Below are positions 1 to 5,562 of a stretch of 5,563 nt of DNA, in pieces. Source of the DNA: Anaerolineaceae bacterium (GTDB taxonomy: Bacteria; Chloroflexota; Anaerolineae; Anaerolineales; Anaerolineaceae). The stretch's first letter is position 1, and the number at the start of each line of letters is the position of its first letter. The position numbers and the translations under genes are program-made. The stretch covers positions 1 to 5,563 of the forward strand of contig WOZC01000029.1 in assembly GCA_011620465.1 (NCBI GenBank). The letters are read 5' to 3'. The notes beneath the pieces were generated by a model. It searched no databases. It was not told where the DNA came from and saw nothing but the letters and a program-made list of their open reading frames with translations.

Positions 1-1
1 C

Positions 2-154
2 TCGGTCAACTGCATCGAAAGCATCATCAGACTGGGATGTATCCTGCATAATACGGATTATTGGCGCAAGGGCAGGACTATAGAAAAGCTGGGTGTCAAA
101 GATCTCAGCATCGGCGAGCTGACCCATTACGTGGAAACAGGCGAGAGAGACTGA
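2..154 (+). CDS. C-terminal fragment of an octopine/nopaline dehydrogenase-like protein (5' end outside window)
   Basis: An open frame enters from the left edge and runs 50 codons to a TGA at 152-154. It is the tail of a larger gene. The fragment begins SVNCIESIIRLGCILHNTDY and continues with a W-R-K-G-R-T-I-E-K-L-G run, then an L-S-I-G-E-L-T segment. Members of the NAD(P)-dependent octopine/nopaline dehydrogenase family typically end with a helix of the type 'iesLI.LA..l...D[YF]W..GRTLEkLGL..LS..EL', which this matches well by eye. Those enzymes reversibly condense an amino acid with a 2-oxo acid in the cytoplasm, but the NAD-binding and catalytic parts lie outside the window, so the reaction cannot be confirmed. 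The gene converges on transketolase and is followed by a hairpin at 188-214. The family call rests on about 35 residues recalled from memory and is moderately sure; the presence of a coding end is more secure. Confidence 0.6.
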   Translation, partial: SVNCIESIIRLGCILHNTDYWRKGRTIEKLGVKDLSIGELTHYVETGERD

Positions 155-187
155 AATTCTCGGATACCTGTTTTCTCCAAAGGAATC

Positions 188-214
188 ACAACCACCCGTT
201 ATGCGGGTGGTTGT
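188..214. terminator. Hairpin between convergent genes, probable bidirectional terminator
   Basis: ACAACCACCCG (188-198) pairs perfectly with CGGGTGGTTGT (204-214), giving an 11-bp GC-rich stem with a 5-base loop (TTATG). It lies 33 bases after the stop of the dehydrogenase-like gene and about 100 bases beyond the stop of transketolase, so it could end both converging transcripts. There is no good T-run on either side, so it is not a textbook intrinsic terminator. It may work with Rho or simply protect 3' ends. The rest of the spacer (155-317) shows no gene that I can support. Confidence 0.6.
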
Positions 215-317
215 ACTGAGGGGTATAAGCCTTGTTCTCTAGCCAGCGTCTCAGGGCACTATGAAACAGGTCATTAAATTACTACCCTGAAAATTTTGTG
301 CAACTTCTGCAACTAAC

Positions 318-2330
318 TTACTCGGTTAGTAATTCGTGGCATTTCTGCAATATGTTTTCTACATTGAAGCCAAATTCTTTAAACAAGAAATCATTAGGGG
401 CGCTGGCACCAAACCGATCAATTGTGATCATCTTGCCTCCTGACCCCACCCACTTATGCCATCCCAGACTGGTCGCGGCTTCAACCGCAAGGCGTGCCTT
501 GACTTCAGGCATCATTACTTCATTCTGGTAGGTTTCCGGTTGTGCTTCAAACAACTCCCAACTGGGCATGGAGATCACACGTACGCCGACACCTTCTATT
601 GCCAATGTTTCTGCAGCCCTGACAATAAGCTCGACTTCCGAACCTGTTGCCATCAAAACTAACCGAACAGGTCCAGGCCCTAAATCTGCCATCACATAAG
701 CACCCTTTTCTGTTGCATCAGCACTAGCAAATTTTTTACGGTCAAAAGTAGGCACAGACTGTCGCGTCAATGCAATGAGTGTGGGTGCATGGCGTCGTTC
801 GATCGCAATCTTCCAAGCAATCGCGGTTTCATTGGCATCTGCTGGGCGTAATGTTACCAAGTTTGGCATCGCTCGAAAACTGCTGAGATGCTCGATAGGC
901 TGATGGGTTGGGCCATCTTGTCCCAAGCAAAAACTGTCATGAGAGAAAATCCAGATACTGCCCGTGTCTGAGAGCGCTGATAGACGGATTGCGGGACGCA
1001 GATAATCAGAAAATACGAGAAAAGTGGCTGCAAAAGCGATAAGTCCGCCGTGTTGATTCAAACCGTTATTGATCGCTCCCATAGCATGCTCGCGGACGCC
1101 ATAAGCGATGTAACGTCCCTGGTAGCTGTCTTTCTGAAAAACAAGTGTGTTTTCGATCGTAGTTGAGTTGGAACCGCTCAAGTCAGCAGAACCACCCACA
1201 AGCTCCGGGAAAACACCAGCCAACGAGTTGATAATCTTGTAAGAGGCAGTTCGAGTCGCCATACCTTTCGTACTTGGTTCAAATTTTTGTAAAGCATCTT
1301 GCCAGTCTTTTGGAAATTCACCAGCCATGATCCGCTTGAATTGTCTTGCCAGTTCTGGTTTTTCAGCAGAATAGGCTTCGAAGCAGGCTTGCCATTTGCA
1401 TTCGGCATCCTTTCCACTTTCAAGGGCGTGACGATAATGGGCAAGCACTTCATCACTGACATAAAACTTTGGCTCTGTTGGATACCCAAGCGCTTTCTTC
1501 GCCCCATCCAATTCTTCATCACTCGGAATGCCAGAGTGTGCAATTGAAAGTCCATTCCAAGTCGGGTAGCCATACCAAAGCACAGTGCGGCAGATAATCA
1601 TCGAAGGACGAGGATCGGCTTTAGCTTTGAGTATAGCTTGGTCAATCTCATCCACATTATTTCCATCCTCAACTCGCAAGACCTGCCAGCCATAGGCCTC
1701 ATAACGTTTGGCACGATCCTCGGTAAATGTAATATCCGTGGCGCCATCAATGGTCACGCGATTATCATCATAGAAGCAAATCAACTTACTTAAAGCCAGG
1801 TGCCCAGCCAATGAGGAGGCCTCAGAGGCGACTCCCTCCATCAGGTCGCCATCACCAGCAATCACGTAAGTGTAATGGTTAACAATTTTGTTGTCTTCAG
1901 TGTTGTAAACAGCTGCAAGGTGAGCTTCAGCTATTGCCATCCCGACTGCAACAGCCAACCCTTGCCCTAATGGACCGGTAGTCGTCTCCACACCCGCGGT
2001 ATGCCCATATTCTGGATGACCGGGTGTTAAACTATTGGGTCTTCGGAATTCCTTGAGTTGATCTAAGGTCATTTCTTCATAGCCAGTCAGGTAGAAAAGA
2101 CTGTACAGAAGCATTGATCCGTGGCCAGCTGAGAGGATGAAACGATCCCGATCTACCCATTTCGGGTTAGCAGGGTTGAATTTCAGATGTTTGGTGAAGA
2201 GTGTGTAGGCAATAGCCGCTGCACCCATCGGTTGCCCAGCATGACCTGAACCAGCTCTCTGCACTGCGTCTGCAGCTAGGAAACGAATTGCGTTGATCGC
2301 TTCCTCCTGGAACGGAGTGTTTGCTTTCAT
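318..2330 (-). CDS. tkt: Transketolase
   Basis: This is a 670-residue thiamine-diphosphate enzyme, full length for the family (about 660-680). It moves two-carbon ketol units between pentose, tetrose and hexose phosphates in the cytoplasmic non-oxidative pentose phosphate pathway. The N-terminal ThDP domain has GSGHAGQPMG (27-36, His30) and the metal/ThDP motif GDGDLMEG (159-166) followed by DDN (188-190). The middle pyrimidine domain has the phosphate-binding ATR (358-360) and GGSADLSGSN (379-388), the catalytic Glu in GVREHAMG (Glu414), HDS (464-466) and DGPTHQP (472-478). The C-terminal domain has ATGSEVEL (561-568) and RLAVEA (613-618). The ATG at 2330 is chosen because AGGAG sits four bases upstream; an upstream in-frame TTG (2345) would place that site inside the gene. 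Some motifs are atypical: GHAGQPMG for the usual GHPGxPMG, and AHSGIPSDEE where many members have HGAPLG-D. The gene follows the PTS operon on the same strand but is separated from it by terminators. Confidence 0.96.
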   Translation of the reverse strand: MKANTPFQEEAINAIRFLAADAVQRAGSGHAGQPMGAAAIAYTLFTKHLKFNPANPKWVDRDRFILSAGHGSMLLYSLFYLTGYEEMTLDQLKEFRRPNSLTPGHPEYGHTAGVETTTGPLGQGLAVAVGMAIAEAHLAAVYNTEDNKIVNHYTYVIAGDGDLMEGVASEASSLAGHLALSKLICFYDDNRVTIDGATDITFTEDRAKRYEAYGWQVLRVEDGNNVDEIDQAILKAKADPRPSMIICRTVLWYGYPTWNGLSIAHSGIPSDEELDGAKKALGYPTEPKFYVSDEVLAHYRHALESGKDAECKWQACFEAYSAEKPELARQFKRIMAGEFPKDWQDALQKFEPSTKGMATRTASYKIINSLAGVFPELVGGSADLSGSNSTTIENTLVFQKDSYQGRYIAYGVREHAMGAINNGLNQHGGLIAFAATFLVFSDYLRPAIRLSALSDTGSIWIFSHDSFCLGQDGPTHQPIEHLSSFRAMPNLVTLRPADANETAIAWKIAIERRHAPTLIALTRQSVPTFDRKKFASADATEKGAYVMADLGPGPVRLVLMATGSEVELIVRAAETLAIEGVGVRVISMPSWELFEAQPETYQNEVMMPEVKARLAVEAATSLGWHKWVGSGGKMITIDRFGASAPNDFLFKEFGFNVENILQKCHELLTE

Positions 2331-2334
2331 ATTA

Positions 2335-2339
2335 CTCCT
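2335..2339 (-). promoter_or_regulatory. Ribosome binding site deciding the transketolase start
   Basis: AGGAG on the minus strand ends four bases before the ATG at 2330-2328. Choosing the in-frame TTG at 2345 would bury this site as codons 3-4, so the ATG is preferred. Confidence 0.8.
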
Positions 2340-2349
2340 AGTCAATCGT

Positions 2350-2380
2350 AAAAATGGGGCACTGACAAAGCCAGCACCCC
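2350..2380 (-). terminator. Terminator-like hairpin in the transketolase leader (possible attenuator)
   Basis: On the minus strand GGGGTGCTG (2380-2372) pairs with CAGTGCCCC (2364-2356) across a 7-base loop. The stem is 9 bp and includes two G-U pairs. It is followed by one A and then five Ts (2354-2350), the layout of an intrinsic terminator. It lies only 19 bases before the transketolase ATG and downstream of a candidate -10 box (2404-2399). It is therefore either a second terminator behind the PTS operon or an attenuator in the transketolase leader. No antiterminator partner or leader peptide is obvious. Confidence 0.5.
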
Positions 2381-2398
2381 TTTAGGTTTTGTAAATCT

Positions 2399-2404
2399 AG
2401 TATA
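2399..2404 (-). promoter_or_regulatory. Candidate -10 box for transketolase
   Basis: TATACT on the minus strand matches the TATAAT consensus at five of six positions. It lies 69 bases upstream of the transketolase ATG, just after the strong PTS terminator. No convincing -35 hexamer is found 16-18 bases upstream, because that stretch falls in the terminator stem. The call is tentative and would need an activator or another sigma factor. Confidence 0.3.
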
Positions 2405-2419
2405 TCGCCTTGGTCTTGA

Positions 2420-2452
2420 AAAGTGACCGTTTGGTCTACAAACGGTCACTTT
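2420..2452 (-). terminator. Strong intrinsic terminator after the PTS operon
   Basis: AAAGTGACCGTTTG (2420-2433) and CAAACGGTCACTTT (2439-2452) form a perfect 14-bp stem with a 5-base loop. On the minus strand the descending arm ends in TTTT, giving a short U-tract. It begins 25 bases after the restored stop of the IIC gene (2478), which supports that stop as the real gene end. The stem is nearly symmetric and has an A-run on its other side, but no plus-strand gene ends here. Confidence 0.8.
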
Positions 2453-2477
2453 GACTTTGTTGATATGTTGGTTTTGA

Positions 2478-3877
2478 TTAGGCTTCGGTTTTTTCAACCG
2501 GTTCATCCAACTGTTTGTAATTCCTTCCCATCACAAAAACCAAAATGGTCAGAAGAATTAAAGCAGCCAGGACGATGTAACCCAGAACACCACCATTTCC
2601 AATCAGATCGCCTGCTTTAGCAAAAGCCAGACCGACAGTTGCATAGAAAGGATCGCCGAAAGTTGCACCCTTGTCGACAGTTCACCAGTGAAGGGAATCA
2701 GCAGAGCGGTGCCAACTTGCATCACGACACCCATGATGAATGGTCCAACGATTGCTCCCTTCCAACCGCCCTTGGCGTTACCAAAAATGCCAGATGTGCC
2801 GCCAGCGAAGAATGCTGGAACAACACCAGGTAAGATAACATAGGGGCTTTTGAAAACAACCTGCAGTATCGTTGCGATGACCATACCAACGAACATGGAA
2901 ATGAACCCAAACAGCAGGGAGGTTGGAGCATAGGGGAAAACGACCGGGCAGTCAAATGCTGGTACTGCACCTGGAACCAGCTTTTCAGAGATACCAGCGA
3001 ACGCGGGAATGATCTCACCCAACATCATACGAACGCCAGACAATACAATTGCCATACCTGCGGCAAAAGTCAGTGAGCTAATGATCGCGAACATAATGGG
3101 ATTCGTACCACCAGAAACCTCTGCTGCCACATAATTCCAGGAAACCAGAACGAGAATCAGGAAGATGGGCAACAAGGTCAGCGCAAGGCTGGAGGTGGTG
3201 TCGCGGAAGAAGCTCAAACTCTTGGGCAGCTGGAATTCTTCGGCAGAGCGGGTGTTCTTCTTGAACAATTTGCCAACTTCATAAGAGAACCAGTAAGAGA
3301 AATCGCCAGTATGACCAACTGAGAATTTTTCGCCACCGGTGACAGCTTTAGTGCCTGGGTAGTTGAGGGCAGGCATAAGGGTGAAATAAAGTCCCATGAC
3401 GATTGAGCCTACAGCCCAGAGAGCCCAGCCTTCCAAGCCAATGGTCGCATTCAAGACGATAACCACAAACAAGGAGACATAGAGCATGATATGACCAGTA
3501 AGATAGATGAACTTATACTTGCTCAGGCGAGCGAGAAGCAGATTGAGCAAAAATCCTCCAACCATCACCAAAGATCCGATTTGGCCAAATTTTTCCAGCG
3601 CAAATGGTAGTGCAGCTTCGTTGGTTGGTAAGACGCCTTGAACACCAAGAACATGGTTTATGATATTGGTCAGTGGGTTAATACCCCCAACCAAAACACC
3701 AGCGCCAGCACTGATGATCATTACACCAACCACTGTCTTGATAACACCGCTGATAACTGTGGTAGCGGGTTTCTTTTGTAGCAAAAGACCAACAAGGGCA
3801 ACCAAGCCTAAGATAATGCTGTAGCTAGAGAGAATTTGCGTGGCAATAAAATTAAGGATGTCAAGAATGACCTGCAT
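2478..3877 (-). CDS. ulaA: UlaA-type PTS sugar permease, EIIC component (frameshifted near 2672)
   Basis: This polytopic inner-membrane permease carries the sugar that IIB phosphorylates. The ATG at 3877 has AGGAGG seven bases upstream. Hallmarks shared with E. coli UlaA are LTGHIM (126-131, His129), FSVGHTGDF (185-193, His189), GVRMMLGEIIPAF (281-293), KLVPGAVPAFDC (299-310, Asp309) and a glycine-rich stretch at 350-373. The continuous frame stops at 2603 after 424 residues, with an unrelated tail after T402. A one-base shift at about 2672 opens the other frame to the TAA at 2478-2480. That frame reads KGATFGDPFYATVGLAFAKA, then a hydrophobic helix and a charged tail ending VEKTEA. The repaired protein has 466 residues, against 465 for E. 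coli UlaA. The break is a one-base loss, either a real mutation or a sequence error; no slippery heptamer suggests recoding. The gene lies 147 bases after IIB and is followed by a strong terminator. The substrate is uncertain. Confidence 0.88.
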
Positions 3878-3905
3878 GGTAAAACCTCCTGTAGAATGTA
3901 TTGTT

Positions 3906-3948
3906 TAATTGTTACAAAGAAAAACTATACCTGTCAAATAATTGTTAC
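3906..3948. repeat. Pair of 10-bp direct repeats in the IIB-IIC gap
   Basis: TAATTGTTAC occurs at 3906-3915 and again at 3939-3948, 33 bp apart start to start, or about three helical turns. The two copies flank a TTGACA on the minus strand, and one overlaps its possible -10 position. This could be an operator for a regulator that controls IIC separately. A chance repeat in AT-rich sequence is also possible. Confidence 0.4.
3909..3937 (-). promoter_or_regulatory. Candidate internal promoter for IIC
   Basis: A perfect TTGACA (-35) at 3937-3932 on the minus strand is followed after 17 bases by TAACAA (3914-3909), a poor -10. An alternative -10, TATAGT (3929-3924), is too close to this -35. The unusually long 147-base gap inside an otherwise tight operon gives some support. 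Confidence 0.3.
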
Positions 3949-4024
3949 CTTCCCCGTTATTACCTCCTTTCTGCAATGTTGAGTAGTTTCATTTATGCAT
4001 GACAAAGCAAAATGACAGGGATAA

Positions 4025-4312
4025 TTACTCGATCAAACCCATTTCACGGAATTTCTTCTCTAGTGTGTCGGCAATTTCATCACGCTTGAAAAAGTTCGTC
4101 ACAAAAACAAGCTTGTCCTTGTATCGTTCAAGTGAATCGCTCATTTCCGGAATAGTAACAATCAGATCAAAAACCTGACCAGTGATCGAAGTTACACCAG
4201 CGGTTTCGACTTCTCCTTCAACACCCATTTTTTCAAGAGCTTTTTGAACATTGATTTTCGCGATCAGGCTGCTTCCCAATCCTTGAGGACATACGGTAAA
4301 AATTTTGATCAT
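4025..4312 (-). CDS. ulaB: PTS sugar transporter EIIB component, ascorbate (UlaB) type
   Basis: This small cytoplasmic protein of 95 residues receives phosphate from IIA on a cysteine and passes it to the sugar bound by IIC. It begins MIKIFTVCPQGLGSSLIAKI: a first beta strand followed by the phosphocysteine loop C8-P-Q-G-L-G-S-S. This is the typical pattern for the lactate/ascorbate/galactitol group of IIB domains. The rest alternates strands and helices (for example FDLIVTIPEM and KLVFVTNFF) as expected for the flavodoxin-like IIB fold, and the length is normal. The ATG at 4312 is chosen because AGGAG (4323-4319) lies six bases upstream; an in-frame TTG at 4342 would add ten residues before the conserved first strand. 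The gene sits 34 bases after IIA and 147 bases before IIC. The assignment to the Ula group rests on the IIA and IIC neighbours as much as on this sequence. Confidence 0.9.
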   Translation of the reverse strand: MIKIFTVCPQGLGSSLIAKINVQKALEKMGVEGEVETAGVTSITGQVFDLIVTIPEMSDSLERYKDKLVFVTNFFKRDEIADTLEKKFREMGLIE

Positions 4313-4318
4313 TTCCTG

Positions 4319-4323
4319 CTCCT
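4319..4323 (-). promoter_or_regulatory. Ribosome binding site deciding the IIB start
   Basis: AGGAG on the minus strand, six bases before the ATG at 4312, selects this start over the upstream TTG at 4342. It places the first beta strand right at the N-terminus, as in other IIB proteins. Confidence 0.75.
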
Positions 4324-4346
4324 TTTTAATAGTTCGTAACAATCTC

Positions 4347-4796
4347 TTATGAATAATATTCTACAATCTTTAGAATTTCGTCAGCATCCTTGGCTTTTGC
4401 CCATTCATCAACTACAGAATCGTTAGCCAAGACATCCGCAAGTTGGCTTAAAGCCTCAATATGTGAGCCATGATCCACAGCTGCAAGAGCAGCTACCACA
4501 TAGACCGGGTCATTTTCAGGATTTCCAAACTCGACAGGTTCGGCCAGTGTAATTAAAGACAAACTGGATTTAATACATCCGGCTTCGGCTTTGGCATGAG
4601 GCATGGCAAAACCAGGAGCTAAAACAATATAAGGACCAAACTCTTTTACCACTTCGATCATTGCATCAACAAAACGCGGTTCTACCGCTCCATCTTCAAC
4701 GAGTAAACGTCCAGCCTCGCGTACTGCTTCTTGCCAATCGCTGACATGAACATTTACTGCAATAAGGTTCGGTCTGAGTAGATCTGTTAATAACAT
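4347..4796 (-). CDS. ulaC: PTS sugar transporter EIIA component (fructose/mannitol-fold, UlaC type)
   Basis: This cytoplasmic phosphocarrier of 149 residues takes phosphate from HPr and hands it to IIB. It belongs to the PTS EIIA type-2 (fructose/mannitol/ascorbate) fold. The active site is seen in APGFAMPHAKAEAG (60-73), where His67 is the expected phosphorylated residue; E. coli UlaC, 154 residues, has its histidine at nearly the same place. Further family signs are the SLSLITLAEPVEFG stretch (78-91), the VYVVAALAAVDHGSHIEAL core (98-116) and LADVLAND (119-126). The ATG at 4796 has AGGAA six bases upstream. It is the first gene of the minus-strand operon, with the promoter expected in the 4797-4902 gap shared with the divergent membrane protein. 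Nothing is truncated. It could also be annotated as a generic fructose-type IIA, but the IIC neighbour points to the Ula group. Confidence 0.93.
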   Translation of the reverse strand: MLLTDLLRPNLIAVNVHVSDWQEAVREAGRLLVEDGAVEPRFVDAMIEVVKEFGPYIVLAPGFAMPHAKAEAGCIKSSLSLITLAEPVEFGNPENDPVYVVAALAAVDHGSHIEALSQLADVLANDSVVDEWAKAKDADEILKIVEYYS

Positions 4797-4863
4797 TTCA
4801 TCTTCCTGAGGAATCTTACTAAACTATCGGATATGTCTGAACTAAGTGTCTGTATCATTACAT

Positions 4864-4892
4864 ATTATAATCAGGGAGAAACCACTATGCAA
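4864..4892 (-). promoter_or_regulatory. Candidate promoter of the PTS operon
   Basis: On the minus strand TTGCAT (4892-4887) and TATAAT (4869-4864) are separated by 17 bases. The -10 matches consensus perfectly and the -35 at three of six positions. Transcription would start near 4857, giving a leader of about 60 bases before the IIA ATG. No cre-like or other known operator is clear. Confidence 0.4.
4866..4871 (+). promoter_or_regulatory. Candidate -10 box for the membrane protein gene
   Basis: TATAAT on the plus strand lies 31 bases before the ATG at 4903. It shares the palindrome ATTATAAT (4864-4871) with the minus-strand -10, so the two promoters would overlap. No good -35 is seen at 16-18 bases upstream, so use in this direction is less certain. 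Confidence 0.3.
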
Positions 4893-4895
4893 GGA
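4891..4895 (+). promoter_or_regulatory. Ribosome binding site deciding the start of the membrane protein
   Basis: AAGGA ends seven bases before the ATG at 4903. The alternative in-frame GTG at 4846 lies upstream of the likely -10 box and has no ribosome binding site, so it is not favoured. Confidence 0.6.
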
Positions 4896-4902
4896 CATTT
4901 CA

Positions 4903-5562
4903 ATGAATTTTTTCCAAAAGTCAAGCACCCCCCTACTATTAATTGGAATAGGAATTCTTATTTTTATCGTCGGATTGACAGCGGTCTCCAGCCTAACCGA
5001 TAAGACCGAATACGAATTGATAGATAGTTATTTGCAGCTAGTTTCTCTTTATCAGGTAGAACCGAAGTCACTGGTCGGTTCTGCTGGTCATAAATTAAAT
5101 TTCCAGTTTACAGGCAATCGTTCTATGGGTGGGGCGTTCACAGGAGAGAACCTGGTTCTAACAATGCGTGAATCAGGAAATCAGACGTTATTGCTAGAAG
5201 TTAAAGATTTTACTTCTCCCGGTTTACATGAAGAATCACTCCCTGCAAACCGAGAGATGCGGCAGATTATCATTTCTTTTGCACCCAATCTGCCAGCTAC
5301 TCTGCAGGTTGGCACTCAGATCGAAGGGGAATTAAGCGGCATTATTAATTATCCGGTGGAGCAAGGTAATTCGTTCATTGAGAAACGTGAGGAAATCGAT
5401 CAGAAGTTCAATCTAAAAGTGATCAGCGAAGAGGAAATGCTCAAGCAAGTTCACCAACGACCACATTTGATTATGCTGGTGAGTTTCTCGCTCTCGATGG
5501 TCTTGATTCTGCTCGGTATTCGCACTGAATTCTTTGGTCGTAAATCCCGGCCCAGGTCGTAA
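4903..5562 (+). CDS. Two-pass membrane protein of unknown function
   Basis: I do not recognise the family of this 219-residue protein. A hydrophobic segment at about 11-30 (LLLIGIGILIFIVGLTAVSS) follows a short, lysine-containing N-terminus. It lacks a clear cleavage site and looks like a membrane anchor. Residues 31-187 form a hydrophilic domain rich in probable beta strands (KLNFQF, LVLTMRE, TLLLEVKDF, QIIISFAP), followed by a charged helical stretch (about 158-184, EKREEIDQKF to SEEEMLKQV). A second hydrophobic helix at about 188-206 is followed by a basic tail ending RKSRPRS. By the positive-inside rule both ends are cytoplasmic and the central domain is outside. No cysteines or enzyme motifs are seen. 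It is divergent from the PTS operon, with starts 106 bases apart. It could be an envelope or sensory protein; no functional link is shown. The TAA ends one base before the window edge, so an operon may continue. Confidence 0.75.
   Translation: MNFFQKSSTPLLLIGIGILIFIVGLTAVSSLTDKTEYELIDSYLQLVSLYQVEPKSLVGSAGHKLNFQFTGNRSMGGAFTGENLVLTMRESGNQTLLLEVKDFTSPGLHEESLPANREMRQIIISFAPNLPATLQVGTQIEGELSGIINYPVEQGNSFIEKREEIDQKFNLKVISEEEMLKQVHQRPHLIMLVSFSLSMVLILLGIRTEFFGRKSRPRS

Noticed and set aside
252..288. CAGGG ... CCCTG inverted repeat after transketolase
   Set aside because: Only five base pairs with a 27-base loop; expected by chance.
298..662. Two plus-strand open frames (77 and 68 codons) at the end of transketolase
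   Set aside because: They lie antisense inside the well-supported transketolase gene, overlap each other and have no family features.
1178..1573. 131-codon minus-strand frame and an 82-codon plus-strand frame
   Set aside because: Both are out-of-frame shadows of transketolase codons; the peptides have no recognisable domain and the host frame is conserved throughout.
2331..2345. Upstream TTG start for transketolase
   Set aside because: It would place the AGGAG site inside the coding region and has no ribosome binding site of its own.
2423..2620. 65-codon plus-strand frame
   Set aside because: It runs through the terminator hairpin and antisense to the restored IIC C-terminus; no coding features.
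2665..2680. Programmed -1 frameshifting as the explanation for the IIC break
   Set aside because: The site reads TCG ACA AGG GTG on the minus strand and has no X-XXY-YYZ slippery heptamer. UlaA-type permeases are not known to need recoding, so a lost base is simpler.
2639..3018. Open frames of 64 (+) and 98 (-) codons within IIC
   Set aside because: Shadows of the IIC gene in other frames, with no independent support.
4313..4342. Ten-residue upstream extension of IIB from a TTG
   Set aside because: The ATG at 4312 has its own AGGAG, and IIB proteins normally begin directly with the first beta strand.
4846..4902. Nineteen-residue N-terminal extension of the membrane protein from a GTG
   Set aside because: It contains the candidate -10 box and has no ribosome binding site; the ATG at 4903 puts the membrane anchor at the N-terminus as expected.
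4887..5003. 38-codon frame starting ATGCAAGGA that overlaps the membrane protein start
   Set aside because: It has a fair GGGAG eight bases upstream and could be a translated upstream frame, but the peptide is composition-biased, out of frame with the membrane protein and has no recognisable features.
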